NCBI RefSeq assembly: GCF_000019785.1
Contig: NC_010524.1
Span: 1,674,001-1,738,000, forward strand
DNA from: Leptothrix cholodnii SP-6
Lineage (GTDB): Bacteria > Pseudomonadota > Gammaproteobacteria > Burkholderiales > Burkholderiaceae_C
Length of the DNA: 64,000 nucleotides
Direction of reading: 5' to 3'
Shown one piece after another: positions 7,981 through 18,837 of this stretch (position 1 is its first letter; each line of letters begins with the position of its first letter). Below the pieces are notes generated by a model. The model saw nothing but the letters and a program-made list of their open reading frames with translations, was not told the DNA's origin and searched no databases. The position numbers and the translations under genes are program-made.

Positions 7981-8747
7981 GCCGCGTCAGCCTGGCGGGT
8001 GCGCGCACCCTGTTCTACAAGGAAGTGCTGCGCTTCTGGAAGGTCAGCTTCCAGACCGTGGCCGCCCCGGTGCTGACCGCGGTGCTGTACCTGATGATCT
8101 TCGGCCACGTGCTCGAAGACCACGTCAAGGTCTACGACTCGGTCGGCTACACCGCCTTCCTGATCCCCGGCCTGGTGATGATGAGCGTGCTGCAGAACGC
8201 CTTCGCCAACAGCTCGTCGAGCCTGATCCAGAGCAAGATCACCGGCAACCTGGTGCTGCTGCTGGTCACGCCGCTGAGCCACCGGGCCTGGTTCCTGGCG
8301 TATGTCGGCGCCTCGATGGTGCGCGGGCTGGTGGTCGGCTCGGGCGTGCTGGCGGTGACGGTGTGGTTCGCGCCGCCCGGGCTGGCGCAGCCGCTGTGGG
8401 CGCTGGTGTTCGCGCTGCTGGGCGCGGCGCTGATGGGCAGCCTGGGCCTGATCGCCGGCCTGTGGGCCGAGAAGTTCGACCAGCTGGCCGGTTTCCAGAA
8501 CTTCATCGTCATGCCCATGACCTTTCTGGCGGGTGTCTTCTATTCGATCCACTCGCTGCCCGCGGTCTGGCAGACGGTCAGCCACGTCAACCCGTTCTTC
8601 TACATGATCGACGGCTTCCGCTTCGGCTTCTTCGGCGTCAGCGACGTCTCGCCGTGGCTGAGCCTGGCGGTGGTGTCGGGCAGCCTGCTGGTGGTGAGCG
8701 CCGCCACGCTGCGCCTGCTGGCCAGCGGCTACAAGCTGCGGCACTGA
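7977..8747 (+). CDS. ABC-2-type exporter permease (YadH-like)
   Basis: 256 residues with about six membrane helices (for example VAAPVLTAVLYLMIFGH, LVVGSGVLAVTVWFA, LVFALLGAALMGSLGLIAGL) and the conserved ABC-2 stretch FIVMPMTFLAGVFYS. It should form the channel for the ATPase encoded immediately upstream, with which it shares an ATGA overlap. In Burkholderiales this pair often lies between lipid-transport genes and bolA-murA, which hints at an envelope role, but that is context only. Confidence 0.94.
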   Translation: MSRVSLAGARTLFYKEVLRFWKVSFQTVAAPVLTAVLYLMIFGHVLEDHVKVYDSVGYTAFLIPGLVMMSVLQNAFANSSSSLIQSKITGNLVLLLVTPLSHRAWFLAYVGASMVRGLVVGSGVLAVTVWFAPPGLAQPLWALVFALLGAALMGSLGLIAGLWAEKFDQLAGFQNFIVMPMTFLAGVFYSIHSLPAVWQTVSHVNPFFYMIDGFRFGFFGVSDVSPWLSLAVVSGSLLVVSAATLRLLASGYKLRH

Positions 8748-10518
<1,771 letters not shown>

Positions 10519-10522
<4 letters not shown>

Positions 10523-11172
10523 CCCAGATGATCACACTCGCACTTTCCAAAGGCCGCATCTTCGAAGAGACGCTGCCGTTGCTGGCCGCGGCCGGCATCG
10601 AGGTCACCGAAGATCCCGAGAAGAGCCGCAAGCTGATCCTGCCGACCAACCGTGCCGACATGCAGGTGGTGATGGTGCGCGCCACCGACGTGCCGACCTA
10701 CGTGCAGTACGGCGGCGCCGATCTGGGCGTGGCGGGCAAGGACATCCTGATCGAGCACGGCGGCGAAGGCCTCTACCAGCCGATCGACCTGCGAATCGCC
10801 CGCTGCCGCATGAGCGTGGCCACGCGCGCCGACTTCGACTACGACAGCGCCGTCAAGAAGGGCTCGCGCATCCGTGTGGCCACCAAGTACACGGCCATCG
10901 CGCGCCAGCATTTCGCCGACAAGGGCGTGCACGTCGACCTGATCAAGCTCTACGGCTCGATGGAGCTGGCGCCGCTGACCGGCCTGGCCGATGCGATCGT
11001 CGACCTGGTGTCGACCGGCAGCACGCTCAAGGCCAATCACCTGCGCGAGGTCGAGCCTTTCATGGAGATCTCGTCGCGCCTGGTCGTCAACCAGGCCGCC
11101 CTCAAGCTCAAGCGCGAACGCCTGCGCCCGCTGATCGACGCCATCGCGGCGGCGGTTGCGGCACGCGGCTGA
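10519..11172 (+). CDS. hisG: ATP phosphoribosyltransferase, short form
   Basis: 217 residues: the short HisG form lacking the C-terminal regulatory domain, which in other bacteria needs HisZ for activity and feedback control. HisZ is not in this window. Motifs: [28 protein letters not shown], and the PRPP-binding run [16 protein letters not shown]. It catalyses the first step of histidine synthesis. Its start codon overlaps the stop of the mini-ORF from the repeat, so translation is probably coupled to murA. Its own Shine-Dalgarno is weak. Confidence 0.97.
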
Positions 11173-11211
11173 AGCCCTTTTCAAGCAGTTTCCACAGCAG
11201 TTCAAGCCCCC

Positions 11212-12528
11212 ATGAGCCACGTCGCTGTCCGTCACCTCGATACCTCCGCCGCCGATTTCGAAGCCGAGTTCCGGCGTGTCCAGCATTGGTCGGCCGAGAC
11301 CGATCATGCGATCGAGCAGCGCGTGGCTGAAATCCTGGACGACGTGCGCGAGCGTGGCGACGCCGCGGTGCTCGACTACACCGCGCGCTTCGACGGCCTG
11401 CAGGCCGAATCGATGGCGGCGCTGGAGCTGACGCGCGACGAGCTGAAAGCCGCGTTCGACGCCATCACCCCGGCCCAGCGTGACGCGCTGCAAGCCGCCA
11501 CTGCCCGGGTGCGCAGCTACCACGAGCGCCAGCTGCAGGCCAGCGGCCTGAGCTGGAGCTATCGCGACGAGGACGGCACGCTGCTCGGCCAGAAGGTCAC
11601 GCCGCTGGACCGCGTGGGCATCTACGTGCCCGGCGGCAAGGCCGCCTATCCGTCGAGCGTGCTGATGAACGCGATCCCCGCGACCGTGGCGGGCGTCGGT
11701 GAAATCATCATGGTCGTGCCCACCCCCAAGGGCGAGAAGAACGCGCTGGTGCTGGCCGCCGCTTACGTGGCCGGCGTGCACCGCGCCTTCACGATCGGCG
11801 GCGCACAGGCGGTCGGCGCGCTGGCCTACGGCACGGCCACCGTGCCGCGGGTCGACAAGATCACCGGCCCGGGCAACGCCTACGTGGCGAGCGCCAAGCG
11901 GCGCGTGTTCGGCCAGGTCGGCATCGACATGATCGCCGGCCCGAGCGAGATCCTGGTGCTGGCCGACGGCAGCACGCCGCCCGACTGGGTGGCGATGGAC
12001 CTGTTCAGCCAGGCCGAACACGACGAACTGGCGCAGTCGATCCTGCTGTGCCCGGACGCCGATTACATCGCTCGCGTTCAGACCGAGATCGACCGCCTGA
12101 TCGACGCCATGCCGCGCCGCGACGTCATCCGCGCCTCGCTCGAAGGCCGCGGTGCGCTGATCCGCACGCGCTCGATGGAAGAAGCCTGCGAGATCAGCAA
12201 CCGCATCGCGCCCGAGCACCTCGAAGTGAGTTCTGCCGAGCCGCACCGCTGGGAGCCGCTGCTGCGCCATGCCGGCGCGATCTTCCTGGGCGCCTACACC
12301 AGCGAATCGCTGGGCGACTACTGCGCCGGCCCGAACCACGTGCTGCCGACCTCGGGCACCGCGCGCTTCTCGTCACCGCTGGGCGTCTACGACTTCCAGA
12401 AGCGCAGCAGCCTGATCGAGGTGAGCGAGCAGGGCGCGCAGACGCTGGGCCTGATCGCCGCCGAGCTGGCCTACGGCGAAGGCCTGCAGGCGCATGCGCA
12501 GGCGGCCGAGTTCCGGCTCAATCGGTGA
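11212..12528 (+). CDS. hisD: Histidinol dehydrogenase
   Basis: 438 residues, full length, with the family pattern [48 protein letters not shown] and SEQAEH-like [13 protein letters not shown] supplying the zinc and catalytic residues. It performs the last two oxidations, histidinol to histidine. It is 39 nt after hisG. Its stop overlaps an ATG (TGATG) opening an 18-codon mini-ORF that ends exactly at the hisC start. Confidence 0.97.
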   Translation: MSHVAVRHLDTSAADFEAEFRRVQHWSAETDHAIEQRVAEILDDVRERGDAAVLDYTARFDGLQAESMAALELTRDELKAAFDAITPAQRDALQAATARVRSYHERQLQASGLSWSYRDEDGTLLGQKVTPLDRVGIYVPGGKAAYPSSVLMNAIPATVAGVGEIIMVVPTPKGEKNALVLAAAYVAGVHRAFTIGGAQAVGALAYGTATVPRVDKITGPGNAYVASAKRRVFGQVGIDMIAGPSEILVLADGSTPPDWVAMDLFSQAEHDELAQSILLCPDADYIARVQTEIDRLIDAMPRRDVIRASLEGRGALIRTRSMEEACEISNRIAPEHLEVSSAEPHRWEPLLRHAGAIFLGAYTSESLGDYCAGPNHVLPTSGTARFSSPLGVYDFQKRSSLIEVSEQGAQTLGLIAAELAYGEGLQAHAQAAEFRLNR

Positions 12529-12584
12529 TGCGGGCGATCACGCCGGCGCCGACCGAATCCCCATCGCAAAGATTGTCGAGATGA
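12528..12584 (+). other. Mini-ORF bridging hisD and hisC by double stop/start overlap
   Basis: 18 codons reading [18 protein letters not shown]. The ATG shares a base with the hisD stop (TGATG at 12526-12530) and the stop shares two bases with the hisC start (ATGA at 12581-12584). It is unrelated in sequence to the four coupling repeats but has the same geometry. It may simply keep ribosomes moving between genes; a stable peptide is doubtful. Confidence 0.35.
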
Positions 12585-13708
12585 GTTCCAGCACCGCCTC
12601 CCAGCCGCTCGCCACCCGCCTGCAAGCCACCTTGCGCCAGGACGTGCAGGGCATGCACGCCTACGCGGTGCAGCCCAGCGCCGGCTACACCAAGCTCGAC
12701 GCGATGGAAAACCCGTTCACGCTGCCGCCCGAGCTGCAGCATGAGCTGGGCGAGCGCCTCGGCCGTGTCGCGATCAACCGTTACCCGGGCGGCCGCGTCG
12801 ACGACCTGAAGGCTGCGCTCGCGCAGCACATCGATCTGCCCGCCGGTTGCAGCCTGATGCTCGGCAACGGCTCGGACGAGCTGATCGCCTTGCTGGCGCT
12901 GGCCTGCGACGTGCCCGGTGCCAAGATCCTGGCGCCCGTGCCCGGCTTCGTGATGTACGCGATGTCGGCGCAGTTGCAGGGGCTGGAATTCGTCGGCGTG
13001 CCGCTGACGGCCGAGTTCGAGCTGGACGAGGCGGCGATGCTCTCGGCCATCGAAACGCATCGCCCGGCCATCACCTACATCGCCTACCCGAACAACCCGA
13101 CCGCGAACCTGTTCGACGAGTCGACGATCGAGAAGATCGTCGCGGCGGTGGGTGCGCAGAACGGCCTGGTGGTGTTCGACGAGGCCTATCAGCCGTTTTC
13201 GTCGCGCAGCTGGATGGGCCGCGTCGGCCGGCACGACCACGTGCTGGTGATGCGCACGCTCAGCAAGTTCGGCCTGGCCGGCATCCGCCTGGGCTACATG
13301 GCCGGCCCGGCGGCGCTGATCGCCGAGATCGACAAGGTGCGCCCGCCGTACAACGTCAGCGTGCTGAACGCGGAAGCGGCACTGTTTGCACTCGAACACG
13401 CCGACGAATACGCCCGCCAGGCCGCGATCCTGCGCGCCGAGCGCGAGCGGCTGCAGGCGGCGCTCAACGCCATGCCCGGCGTGCAGAGCCATCCGAGCGA
13501 GGCCAACATGATCCTGGTGCGTGTCGCCGACGGCGCGGCGGTGTTCGCCGGCCTGAAGCAGCGCGGCGTGCTGATCAAGAACGTCGCCGGCCTGCATCCG
13601 TCGCTGAAGAACTGCCTGCGCCTGACGGTGGGCACGCCCGAGGAAAATCAGCAGATGTTGGCGGCACTGGCCGCCGCCGTGATGTCCGTGATGGAAAAGC
13701 AGTCATGA
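12581..13708 (+). CDS. hisC: Histidinol-phosphate aminotransferase
   Basis: 375 residues, class I/II PLP fold. The Schiff-base lysine lies in [17 protein letters not shown]; other landmarks are [11 protein letters not shown] and [11 protein letters not shown]. It converts imidazole-acetol phosphate and glutamate to histidinol phosphate. ATG 12581 is chosen: the frame is open further upstream, but that part overlaps hisD and has no homology. Its 3' end overlaps hisB by 4 nt (ATGA). Confidence 0.96.
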   Translation: MSSSTASQPLATRLQATLRQDVQGMHAYAVQPSAGYTKLDAMENPFTLPPELQHELGERLGRVAINRYPGGRVDDLKAALAQHIDLPAGCSLMLGNGSDELIALLALACDVPGAKILAPVPGFVMYAMSAQLQGLEFVGVPLTAEFELDEAAMLSAIETHRPAITYIAYPNNPTANLFDESTIEKIVAAVGAQNGLVVFDEAYQPFSSRSWMGRVGRHDHVLVMRTLSKFGLAGIRLGYMAGPAALIAEIDKVRPPYNVSVLNAEAALFALEHADEYARQAAILRAERERLQAALNAMPGVQSHPSEANMILVRVADGAAVFAGLKQRGVLIKNVAGLHPSLKNCLRLTVGTPEENQQMLAALAAAVMSVMEKQS

Positions 13709-14316
13709 ACGAAGCAACGATGGCCGCCCCGCGCGTGGCCGAAGTCCAGCGCAACACCAACGAGACGCGCATCAGCGTGCGCATCAACCTCGACGGCAGC
13801 GGCGTTTCCAAGCTCGCCACCGGCATCGGTTTCTTCGACCACATGCTCGACCAGATCGCCCGCCACGGCATGATGGACATCGAGGTGGCCGCTGACGGCG
13901 ACCTGCACATCGACGGTCATCACACGGTCGAGGACGTCGGCATCACGCTCGGCCTTGCGGTGGCCAAGGCAGTCGGCGACAAGAAGGGCATCACCCGTTA
14001 CGGCCACAGCTACGTGCCGCTGGACGAAGCGCTGTCGCGCGTGGTGGTCGATTTTTCGGGCCGCCCCGGCCTGGAGATGGACGTGCATTTCAGCGCCGGC
14101 ATGATCGGCGGGCTCGACACCCAGCTGATCTACGAGTTCTTCCAGGGTTTCGTGAACCACGCGCTGGTGAGCCTGCACATCGACAACCTCAAGGGCCGCA
14201 ACGCCCACCACCAGGCCGAGACGATCTTCAAGGCCTTCGGCCGCGCGTTGCGCATGGCGCTGACGCCCGATCCGCGCTCGGCCGGGGTGATCCCGTCGAC
14301 CAAAGGGAGCCTCTGA
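13705..14316 (+). CDS. hisB: Imidazoleglycerol-phosphate dehydratase (monofunctional)
   Basis: 203 residues with the paired metal-binding motifs [13 protein letters not shown] and [11 protein letters not shown], later [14 protein letters not shown] and [19 protein letters not shown]. It lacks the N-terminal HAD phosphatase of enterobacterial HisB, so histidinol phosphatase must be elsewhere. The start overlaps the hisC stop; a second ATG six codons in (MAAPRV) is possible. The hisB stop forms TGATG with the first codon of repeat copy 2. Confidence 0.96.
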   Translation: MNEATMAAPRVAEVQRNTNETRISVRINLDGSGVSKLATGIGFFDHMLDQIARHGMMDIEVAADGDLHIDGHHTVEDVGITLGLAVAKAVGDKKGITRYGHSYVPLDEALSRVVVDFSGRPGLEMDVHFSAGMIGGLDTQLIYEFFQGFVNHALVSLHIDNLKGRNAHHQAETIFKAFGRALRMALTPDPRSAGVIPSTKGSL

Positions 14317-14402
14317 TGACCGCCCCCACGCTCACTTTGTTCGCTGCCCCCCGAGGGGGCGCAGACCTCCCTTGGGGCGGCCCGGCGGGAGGTCTGGTAT
14401 GA
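14316..14402 (+). repeat. Coupling repeat copy 2 (hisB/hisH junction), with mini-ORF
   Basis: Same element as at 10439 but read in another frame. A 28-codon mini-ORF starts in TGATG with the hisB stop and ends in ATGA with the hisH start (14399). Hairpin 1: GCCCCC with GGGGGC (14346-14360). Hairpin 2: 10-bp perfect stem CAGACCTCCC (14362-14371) with GGGAGGTCTG (14387-14396), loop TTGGGGCGGCCCGGC. The 3' arm contains GGAGG, the apparent hisH Shine-Dalgarno, which would be hidden while the stem is folded. Confidence 0.87.
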
Positions 14403-15046
14403 CCCGAACCGTCGCTGTCGTCGATTACGGCATGGGCAACCTGCGTTCGGTGTCGCAGGCGGTGGCGCATGTGGCGCGCGACCTCGACATCAAGGTCATC
14501 GTCACCGCCAACCCGGAGGAAGTGCTCGCCGCCGAACGCGTGGTGCTGCCCGGCCAGGGTGCGATGCGCGACTGCATGCGCGAGCTGACCGAATCCGGCC
14601 TGAAAGAGGCCGTGCTCGAGGTGGCGCGCGACAAGCCGCTGATGGGTGTGTGCGTGGGCATGCAGATGCTGCTCGACCACAGCGACGAGCAGGACACGCC
14701 CGCGCTCGGGCTGATCCCGGGGCGCGTCAGGCGTTTTCAGCTCGAAGGCCGGATCCAGCCCGACGGCAGCCGCTACAAGGTGCCGCAGATGGGCTGGAAC
14801 CGCGTGCACCAGAGCCGCGCCCATCCGGTGTGGGCGGGCGTGCCCGATCAGTCGTGGTTCTACTTCGTGCACAGCTACTTCGCGCAACCGGAATTGAGCG
14901 AACACAGCGCCGGTGAAACGGACTACGGCGATCGCTTTACCTGTGTGGTGGCGCGGGATAATATTTTTGCGACCCAGTTCCATCCTGAGAAGAGTGCCGA
15001 TCAGGGCTTGGCCCTGTACCGCAACTTCCTGAGCTGGAAGCCCTGA
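14399..15046 (+). CDS. hisH: Imidazole glycerol phosphate synthase, glutaminase subunit
   Basis: 215 residues, class I amidotransferase fold: start [15 protein letters not shown], oxyanion LPGQGA, nucleophile cysteine in GVCVGMQML, and His/Glu of the triad in TQFHPEKS. It supplies ammonia to HisF. ATG 14399 has GGAGG 7 nt upstream, inside repeat copy 2. An in-frame ATG at 14372 lies within the repeat hairpin and is not favoured. hisA follows after 53 nt, which contain a 12-codon ORF opened by TGATG at the hisH stop but ending before hisA. Confidence 0.96.
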   Translation: MTRTVAVVDYGMGNLRSVSQAVAHVARDLDIKVIVTANPEEVLAAERVVLPGQGAMRDCMRELTESGLKEAVLEVARDKPLMGVCVGMQMLLDHSDEQDTPALGLIPGRVRRFQLEGRIQPDGSRYKVPQMGWNRVHQSRAHPVWAGVPDQSWFYFVHSYFAQPELSEHSAGETDYGDRFTCVVARDNIFATQFHPEKSADQGLALYRNFLSWKP

Positions 15047-15099
15047 TGCCACGTGCACCGGGCTTCCGTCACTCCCTCCTCTAAATCTCGACCCCAGTC

Positions 15100-15849
15100 A
15101 TGCTGCTGATCCCGGCCATCGACCTCAAAGACGGCAAGTGCGTGCGCCTCAAGCAAGGCGACATGAACGATTCCACCACCTTCGGCGAGGACCCTGCCGC
15201 AATGGCGCGGCGCTGGGTCGATGCCGGCGCGCGTCGCCTGCATCTGGTCGATCTGAACGGCGCCTTTGCCGGCAAGCCGGTCAACGAAGGCGCGATCAAG
15301 TCCATCATCGCCGCCGTCGGCGGTGACATCCCGATCCAGCTCGGCGGCGGCATCCGCGACCTCGACACCATCGAGCGATACCTCGACGATGGCCTGAGCT
15401 ACGTGATCATCGGCACCGCCGCGGTCAAGAACCCGGGTTTCCTGCGCGACGCCTGCACCGCGTTCGGCGGCCACATCATCGTCGGCCTCGACGCCCGTGA
15501 CGGCAAGGTCGCCACCGACGGCTGGAGCAAGCTGACCGGCCACGAGGTGGTCGACCTGGCGCGCAAGTTCCAGGACTACGGCGTCGAAGGCGTGATCTAC
15601 ACCGACATCGGCCGCGACGGCATGTTGAGCGGCATCAACATCGAGGCCACCGTCAAGCTGGCGCAGGCGTTGACCATTCCCGTGATCGCCTCGGGTGGCC
15701 TGAGCAACATGGCCGACATCGACGCGCTGTGCGCCGTCGAGCACGAAGGCGTGGACGGCGTGATCTGCGGGCGCTCGATCTATTCGGGCGACCTGGATTT
15801 CGCTGCCGGTCAGAAGCGCGCCGACGAACTCAACGGCGGCAGGGTCTGA
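15100..15849 (+). CDS. hisA: Phosphoribosylformimino-5-aminoimidazole carboxamide ribotide isomerase
   Basis: 249 residues, (beta/alpha)8 barrel with the half-barrel repeat of HisA/HisF. It starts [20 protein letters not shown], with the catalytic Asp in that first strand, and has [16 protein letters not shown] and [14 protein letters not shown] carrying the second Asp and phosphate-binding loops. It isomerises ProFAR to PRFAR, the HisF substrate. It lies between hisH and hisF; the hisF junction holds repeat copy 3. Confidence 0.97.
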   Translation: MLLIPAIDLKDGKCVRLKQGDMNDSTTFGEDPAAMARRWVDAGARRLHLVDLNGAFAGKPVNEGAIKSIIAAVGGDIPIQLGGGIRDLDTIERYLDDGLSYVIIGTAAVKNPGFLRDACTAFGGHIIVGLDARDGKVATDGWSKLTGHEVVDLARKFQDYGVEGVIYTDIGRDGMLSGINIEATVKLAQALTIPVIASGGLSNMADIDALCAVEHEGVDGVICGRSIYSGDLDFAAGQKRADELNGGRV

Positions 15850-15854
15850 ACCGA

Positions 15855-15931
15855 ATGAACCCGCACGCTCACTTCGTTCACTGCCTCCCGAGGGGGCTCG
15901 TTGCGCCCTTGGGGCAGCCCGGCGGTCGCTG

Positions 15932-15932
<1 letters not shown>
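15855..15932 (+). repeat. Coupling repeat copy 3 (hisA/hisF junction), with mini-ORF
   Basis: A 25-codon mini-ORF begins 5 nt after the hisA stop and ends in TGATG with the hisF start (15932). The shared core GCTCACTTCGTTCACTGC is followed by hairpin 1 (CTCCCGAGGGGG). Hairpin 2 has arms GCGCCC (15903-15908) and GGTCGC (15924-15929), five of six pairs, around the loop TTGGGGCAGCCCGGC. The frame relative to the repeat differs from copies 1 and 2, yet it is still open. Confidence 0.82.
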
Positions 15933-16711
<779 letters not shown>

Positions 16712-16724
16712 TGCGCTGAAGAAC

Positions 16725-16756
16725 AAAAAAGCCGCGCTGTCCAGCGCGGCTTTTTT
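16725..16756. terminator. Bidirectional intrinsic terminator between hisF and a PEP-CTERM gene
   Basis: AAAAAA, stem GCCGCGCT (16731-16738), loop GTCC, stem AGCGCGGC (16743-16750), then TTTTTT. The A-run and T-run let it work on both strands, ending the his operon and the convergent PEP-CTERM gene that stops at 16776. Confidence 0.92.
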
Positions 16757-16775
16757 ATTGAGTCAACCCAAGCGT

Positions 16776-17342
16776 TCAGGTATGCGCAGCGGCAGCTTGT
16801 GCTTTCTTGCGGCGGCTCATCGCACCGATCACACCCAGGCCGGCGAGCAGCATGGCGTAGGTTTCGGGTTCGGGGACGGCGGTGACGCTCAGCGTTCCGG
16901 TTGACCAGAATGCGGTTGGAGCGCCTGAACTGTAGTTCTCGGTGCGAAGCACATAGGACGAGCCCGTGCTGTGGAACAGATTCCAGCGGGGGAAACCACC
17001 CACCGAAAATGAAATGCCGTCATTCGTCAGATAATTCGCTGTGGCCTTGAACTGGTTGTCATTGCCGCCCAAGTTGTTGATGTTAAGCAGGTTGCTGACC
17101 GTCAAGTCGGAGCTGGAGGTGAGGTCGATCGTGCCCGTGAAGTCGTTGCCCGTGAGTACTTCAAAAGAACTTCCGTCTCCGGAAGTCGTGACCTGAAAAT
17201 ACGCGTCGACGATGTCTGTCCCGTAGAGGTTGCTGATGCCGTCGAAATGCAAATTGAAGACTTCGGCATGGGCCGTGTTCGCAACACCGAAACTGGTGGC
17301 GATGACAGCAGCACCCAACAGGGCCTTGGTGGTCGATTTCAT
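16776..17342 (-). CDS. PEP-CTERM sorting domain protein, function unknown (paralog 1)
   Basis: 188 residues: Sec signal peptide (to about TAHA-E), a beta-rich secreted domain, and a C-terminal PEP-CTERM anchor (VPEPETYAMLLAGLGVIGAM then RRKK). Exosortase (EpsH/XrtA type, not in the window) should cleave it at the outer surface, as seen for proteins linked to exopolysaccharide and flocs. ATG 17342 has GGAAAG about 8 nt upstream; the frame runs upstream to 17507 without signal-peptide logic. The body shares GGNDNxF, NLFxS and SYVL with the adjacent gene at 17545, so they are tandem duplicates. The domain is not one I can name. Confidence 0.88.
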   Translation of the reverse strand: MKSTTKALLGAAVIATSFGVANTAHAEVFNLHFDGISNLYGTDIVDAYFQVTTSGDGSSFEVLTGNDFTGTIDLTSSSDLTVSNLLNINNLGGNDNQFKATANYLTNDGISFSVGGFPRWNLFHSTGSSYVLRTENYSSGAPTAFWSTGTLSVTAVPEPETYAMLLAGLGVIGAMSRRKKAQAAAAHT

Positions 17343-17491
17343 GGCAGTACTTTCCGTTGCAGTCGGATCGGATGGAGCTCGATGGCTGATGGAGAAAGTG
17401 TGCGGCAGCGATGCCGACACCCCAATCCCGCAGGTGAGGGTCTGAACCCGGGTCTTGAGCCAGATCCTGTTGATTTTTTGTGCATCAACGA

Positions 17492-17517
17492 CAAAAAGCC
17501 CCGCCATTGGCGGGGCT
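17492..17517 (-). terminator. Intrinsic terminator of PEP-CTERM gene 2
   Basis: On the minus strand: stem AGCCCCGCC, loop AAT, stem GGCGGGGCT, then TTTTTG, 28 nt after the stop of the gene at 17545-18093. It separates the two PEP-CTERM paralogs into different transcripts. Confidence 0.88.
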
Positions 17518-17544
17518 GGACATCAAGCGCAACGATTGCGCCGC

Positions 17545-18093
17545 TCAGATCGCGTCGTCGTGAACCTGTCGCTGTGACTGTCGACGCATGCTCACGAAAC
17601 CCAGTGCGCCCAGGCCGGCCAGCAACATGGCGTAGCTCTCGGGTTCCGGCACCGGGCTGACCGGACTGACGCTCAACTGGCCGCGGCTGAAGAACGACGA
17701 GTCTTCGGCACTCAGGACATACGACCTGCTGTTGCTGCTGTAGAAGAGATTCCAGTTCAGCGCGTCGAGCGACACGCCATCGCTGCCCGCGATGAACGAC
17801 ACACCGCCGAATGTCAGATGCGTGCCGTCGAGGCGGAACAGATTGTCGTTGCCGCCGGTATTGCCGGGTGCCAGGAGGCCCGTGATCGAGGTGCCGCCCA
17901 CGGTTCCCCAGAGGTCGGTGATGGTTTCAAAGCCGTCGGCGTTCGCCAATCCGTCGGTGGTGATGCTGAACTGTGCAAAGGTCGTACCGCCGAAACTCAG
18001 TACGTAATCGCCGGTGTAACTCGCGGCCTGTGCCGTTCCGAGCGTGCCGAAGCAGGCCAGCAGCGCAGCTGCGCCCAAAGTCTTGAGATTCAT
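17545..18093 (-). CDS. PEP-CTERM sorting domain protein, function unknown (paralog 2)
   Basis: 182 residues: signal peptide (MNLKTLGAAALLACFGTLG, cleaved near AQA-A), a secreted beta-rich domain, then VPEPESYAMLLAGLGALGFV and a basic tail. It shares GGNDNLFR, a WNLFYS-type motif and SYVLSAEDSS with paralog 1 at similar spacing. It has its own terminator and a 114-nt upstream gap before the NarL regulator, so it is transcribed separately. Probable surface or matrix protein; no enzymatic motif seen. Confidence 0.88.
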   Translation of the reverse strand: MNLKTLGAAALLACFGTLGTAQAASYTGDYVLSFGGTTFAQFSITTDGLANADGFETITDLWGTVGGTSITGLLAPGNTGGNDNLFRLDGTHLTFGGVSFIAGSDGVSLDALNWNLFYSSNSRSYVLSAEDSSFFSRGQLSVSPVSPVPEPESYAMLLAGLGALGFVSMRRQSQRQVHDDAI

Positions 18094-18207
18094 GAGGCTC
18101 CCGGTGTGGTTTGACGAATAGGTGTCAAAGCCAGTTTGCGTCGAACCCGTCGGGAGAGAACTTCGGAAACGGCAGGTATATCCGGGCCAGTTTCCGGCTT
18201 GCGCGCC

Positions 18208-18837
18208 TCAGACCAGGCCGTTGCGGATCGCGTAGACCGTCAGCTCGGAGTTGTTGGCCAGGCCCAGCTTCTCGAGTACCCGCGCGCGGTAGACGCTGAC
18301 GGTCTTGGGGCTGAGCGTCAGCTCCTCGGCGATGTCTGACAGCCGCTTGCCCGAGGCGATCATCGTCAAGGTCTGCAATTCGCGGTCGGAAAGCTTGTCG
18401 TGCGCGGCCTCGCTGGAGGGCGTGGTGAGGTTCTCGACCAGCATCTGCGCCATCTCGGCCGTGATGTACTTGCGCCCCTGCGCCACCATGCGCGCCGCGG
18501 CGACGATCTGTGCCGGGTCGCTGCCCTTGTTGACGTAGCCGTAGGCGCCGGCCTTCAGCGCCCGCAGGGCGTACTGGTCTTCGGGGTACATCGAGACGAT
18601 CAGCACCCGGATCGGCGAGCCTTCTTCCTTGAGCGCATGCAGCACGTCGAGGCCGCTGCGCCCGGGCATGTTGATGTCGAGCACCAGCACGTCGCAGGTC
18701 TGCTTGCGCAGGAGCGCGCGCAACTCGCCGTATTCGCCGGCTTCGCCGACCACTTCCATGTCGGGCTGTTCGGCCAGCGTGTCGCGGATGCCGCGTCGGA
18801 TCAGGGCATGGTCGTCGCAGAGCATCACGCGAATCAT
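18208..18837 (-). CDS. NarL/FixJ-family response regulator
   Basis: 209 residues: receiver domain with acidic pocket CDDH and phosphoacceptor Asp54 in LVLDINMPGRSG, the switch Ser in VSMYP and Lys in YVNKG; then a LuxR-type helix-turn-helix (LSDRELQTLTMIASGKRLSDIA, about 148-205). Its start overlaps the stop of the sensor kinase upstream (4 nt), so the two are one coupled operon. Targets are unknown; the nearest downstream gene is PEP-CTERM paralog 2. Confidence 0.94.
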   Translation of the reverse strand: MIRVMLCDDHALIRRGIRDTLAEQPDMEVVGEAGEYGELRALLRKQTCDVLVLDINMPGRSGLDVLHALKEEGSPIRVLIVSMYPEDQYALRALKAGAYGYVNKGSDPAQIVAAARMVAQGRKYITAEMAQMLVENLTTPSSEAAHDKLSDRELQTLTMIASGKRLSDIAEELTLSPKTVSVYRARVLEKLGLANNSELTVYAIRNGLV

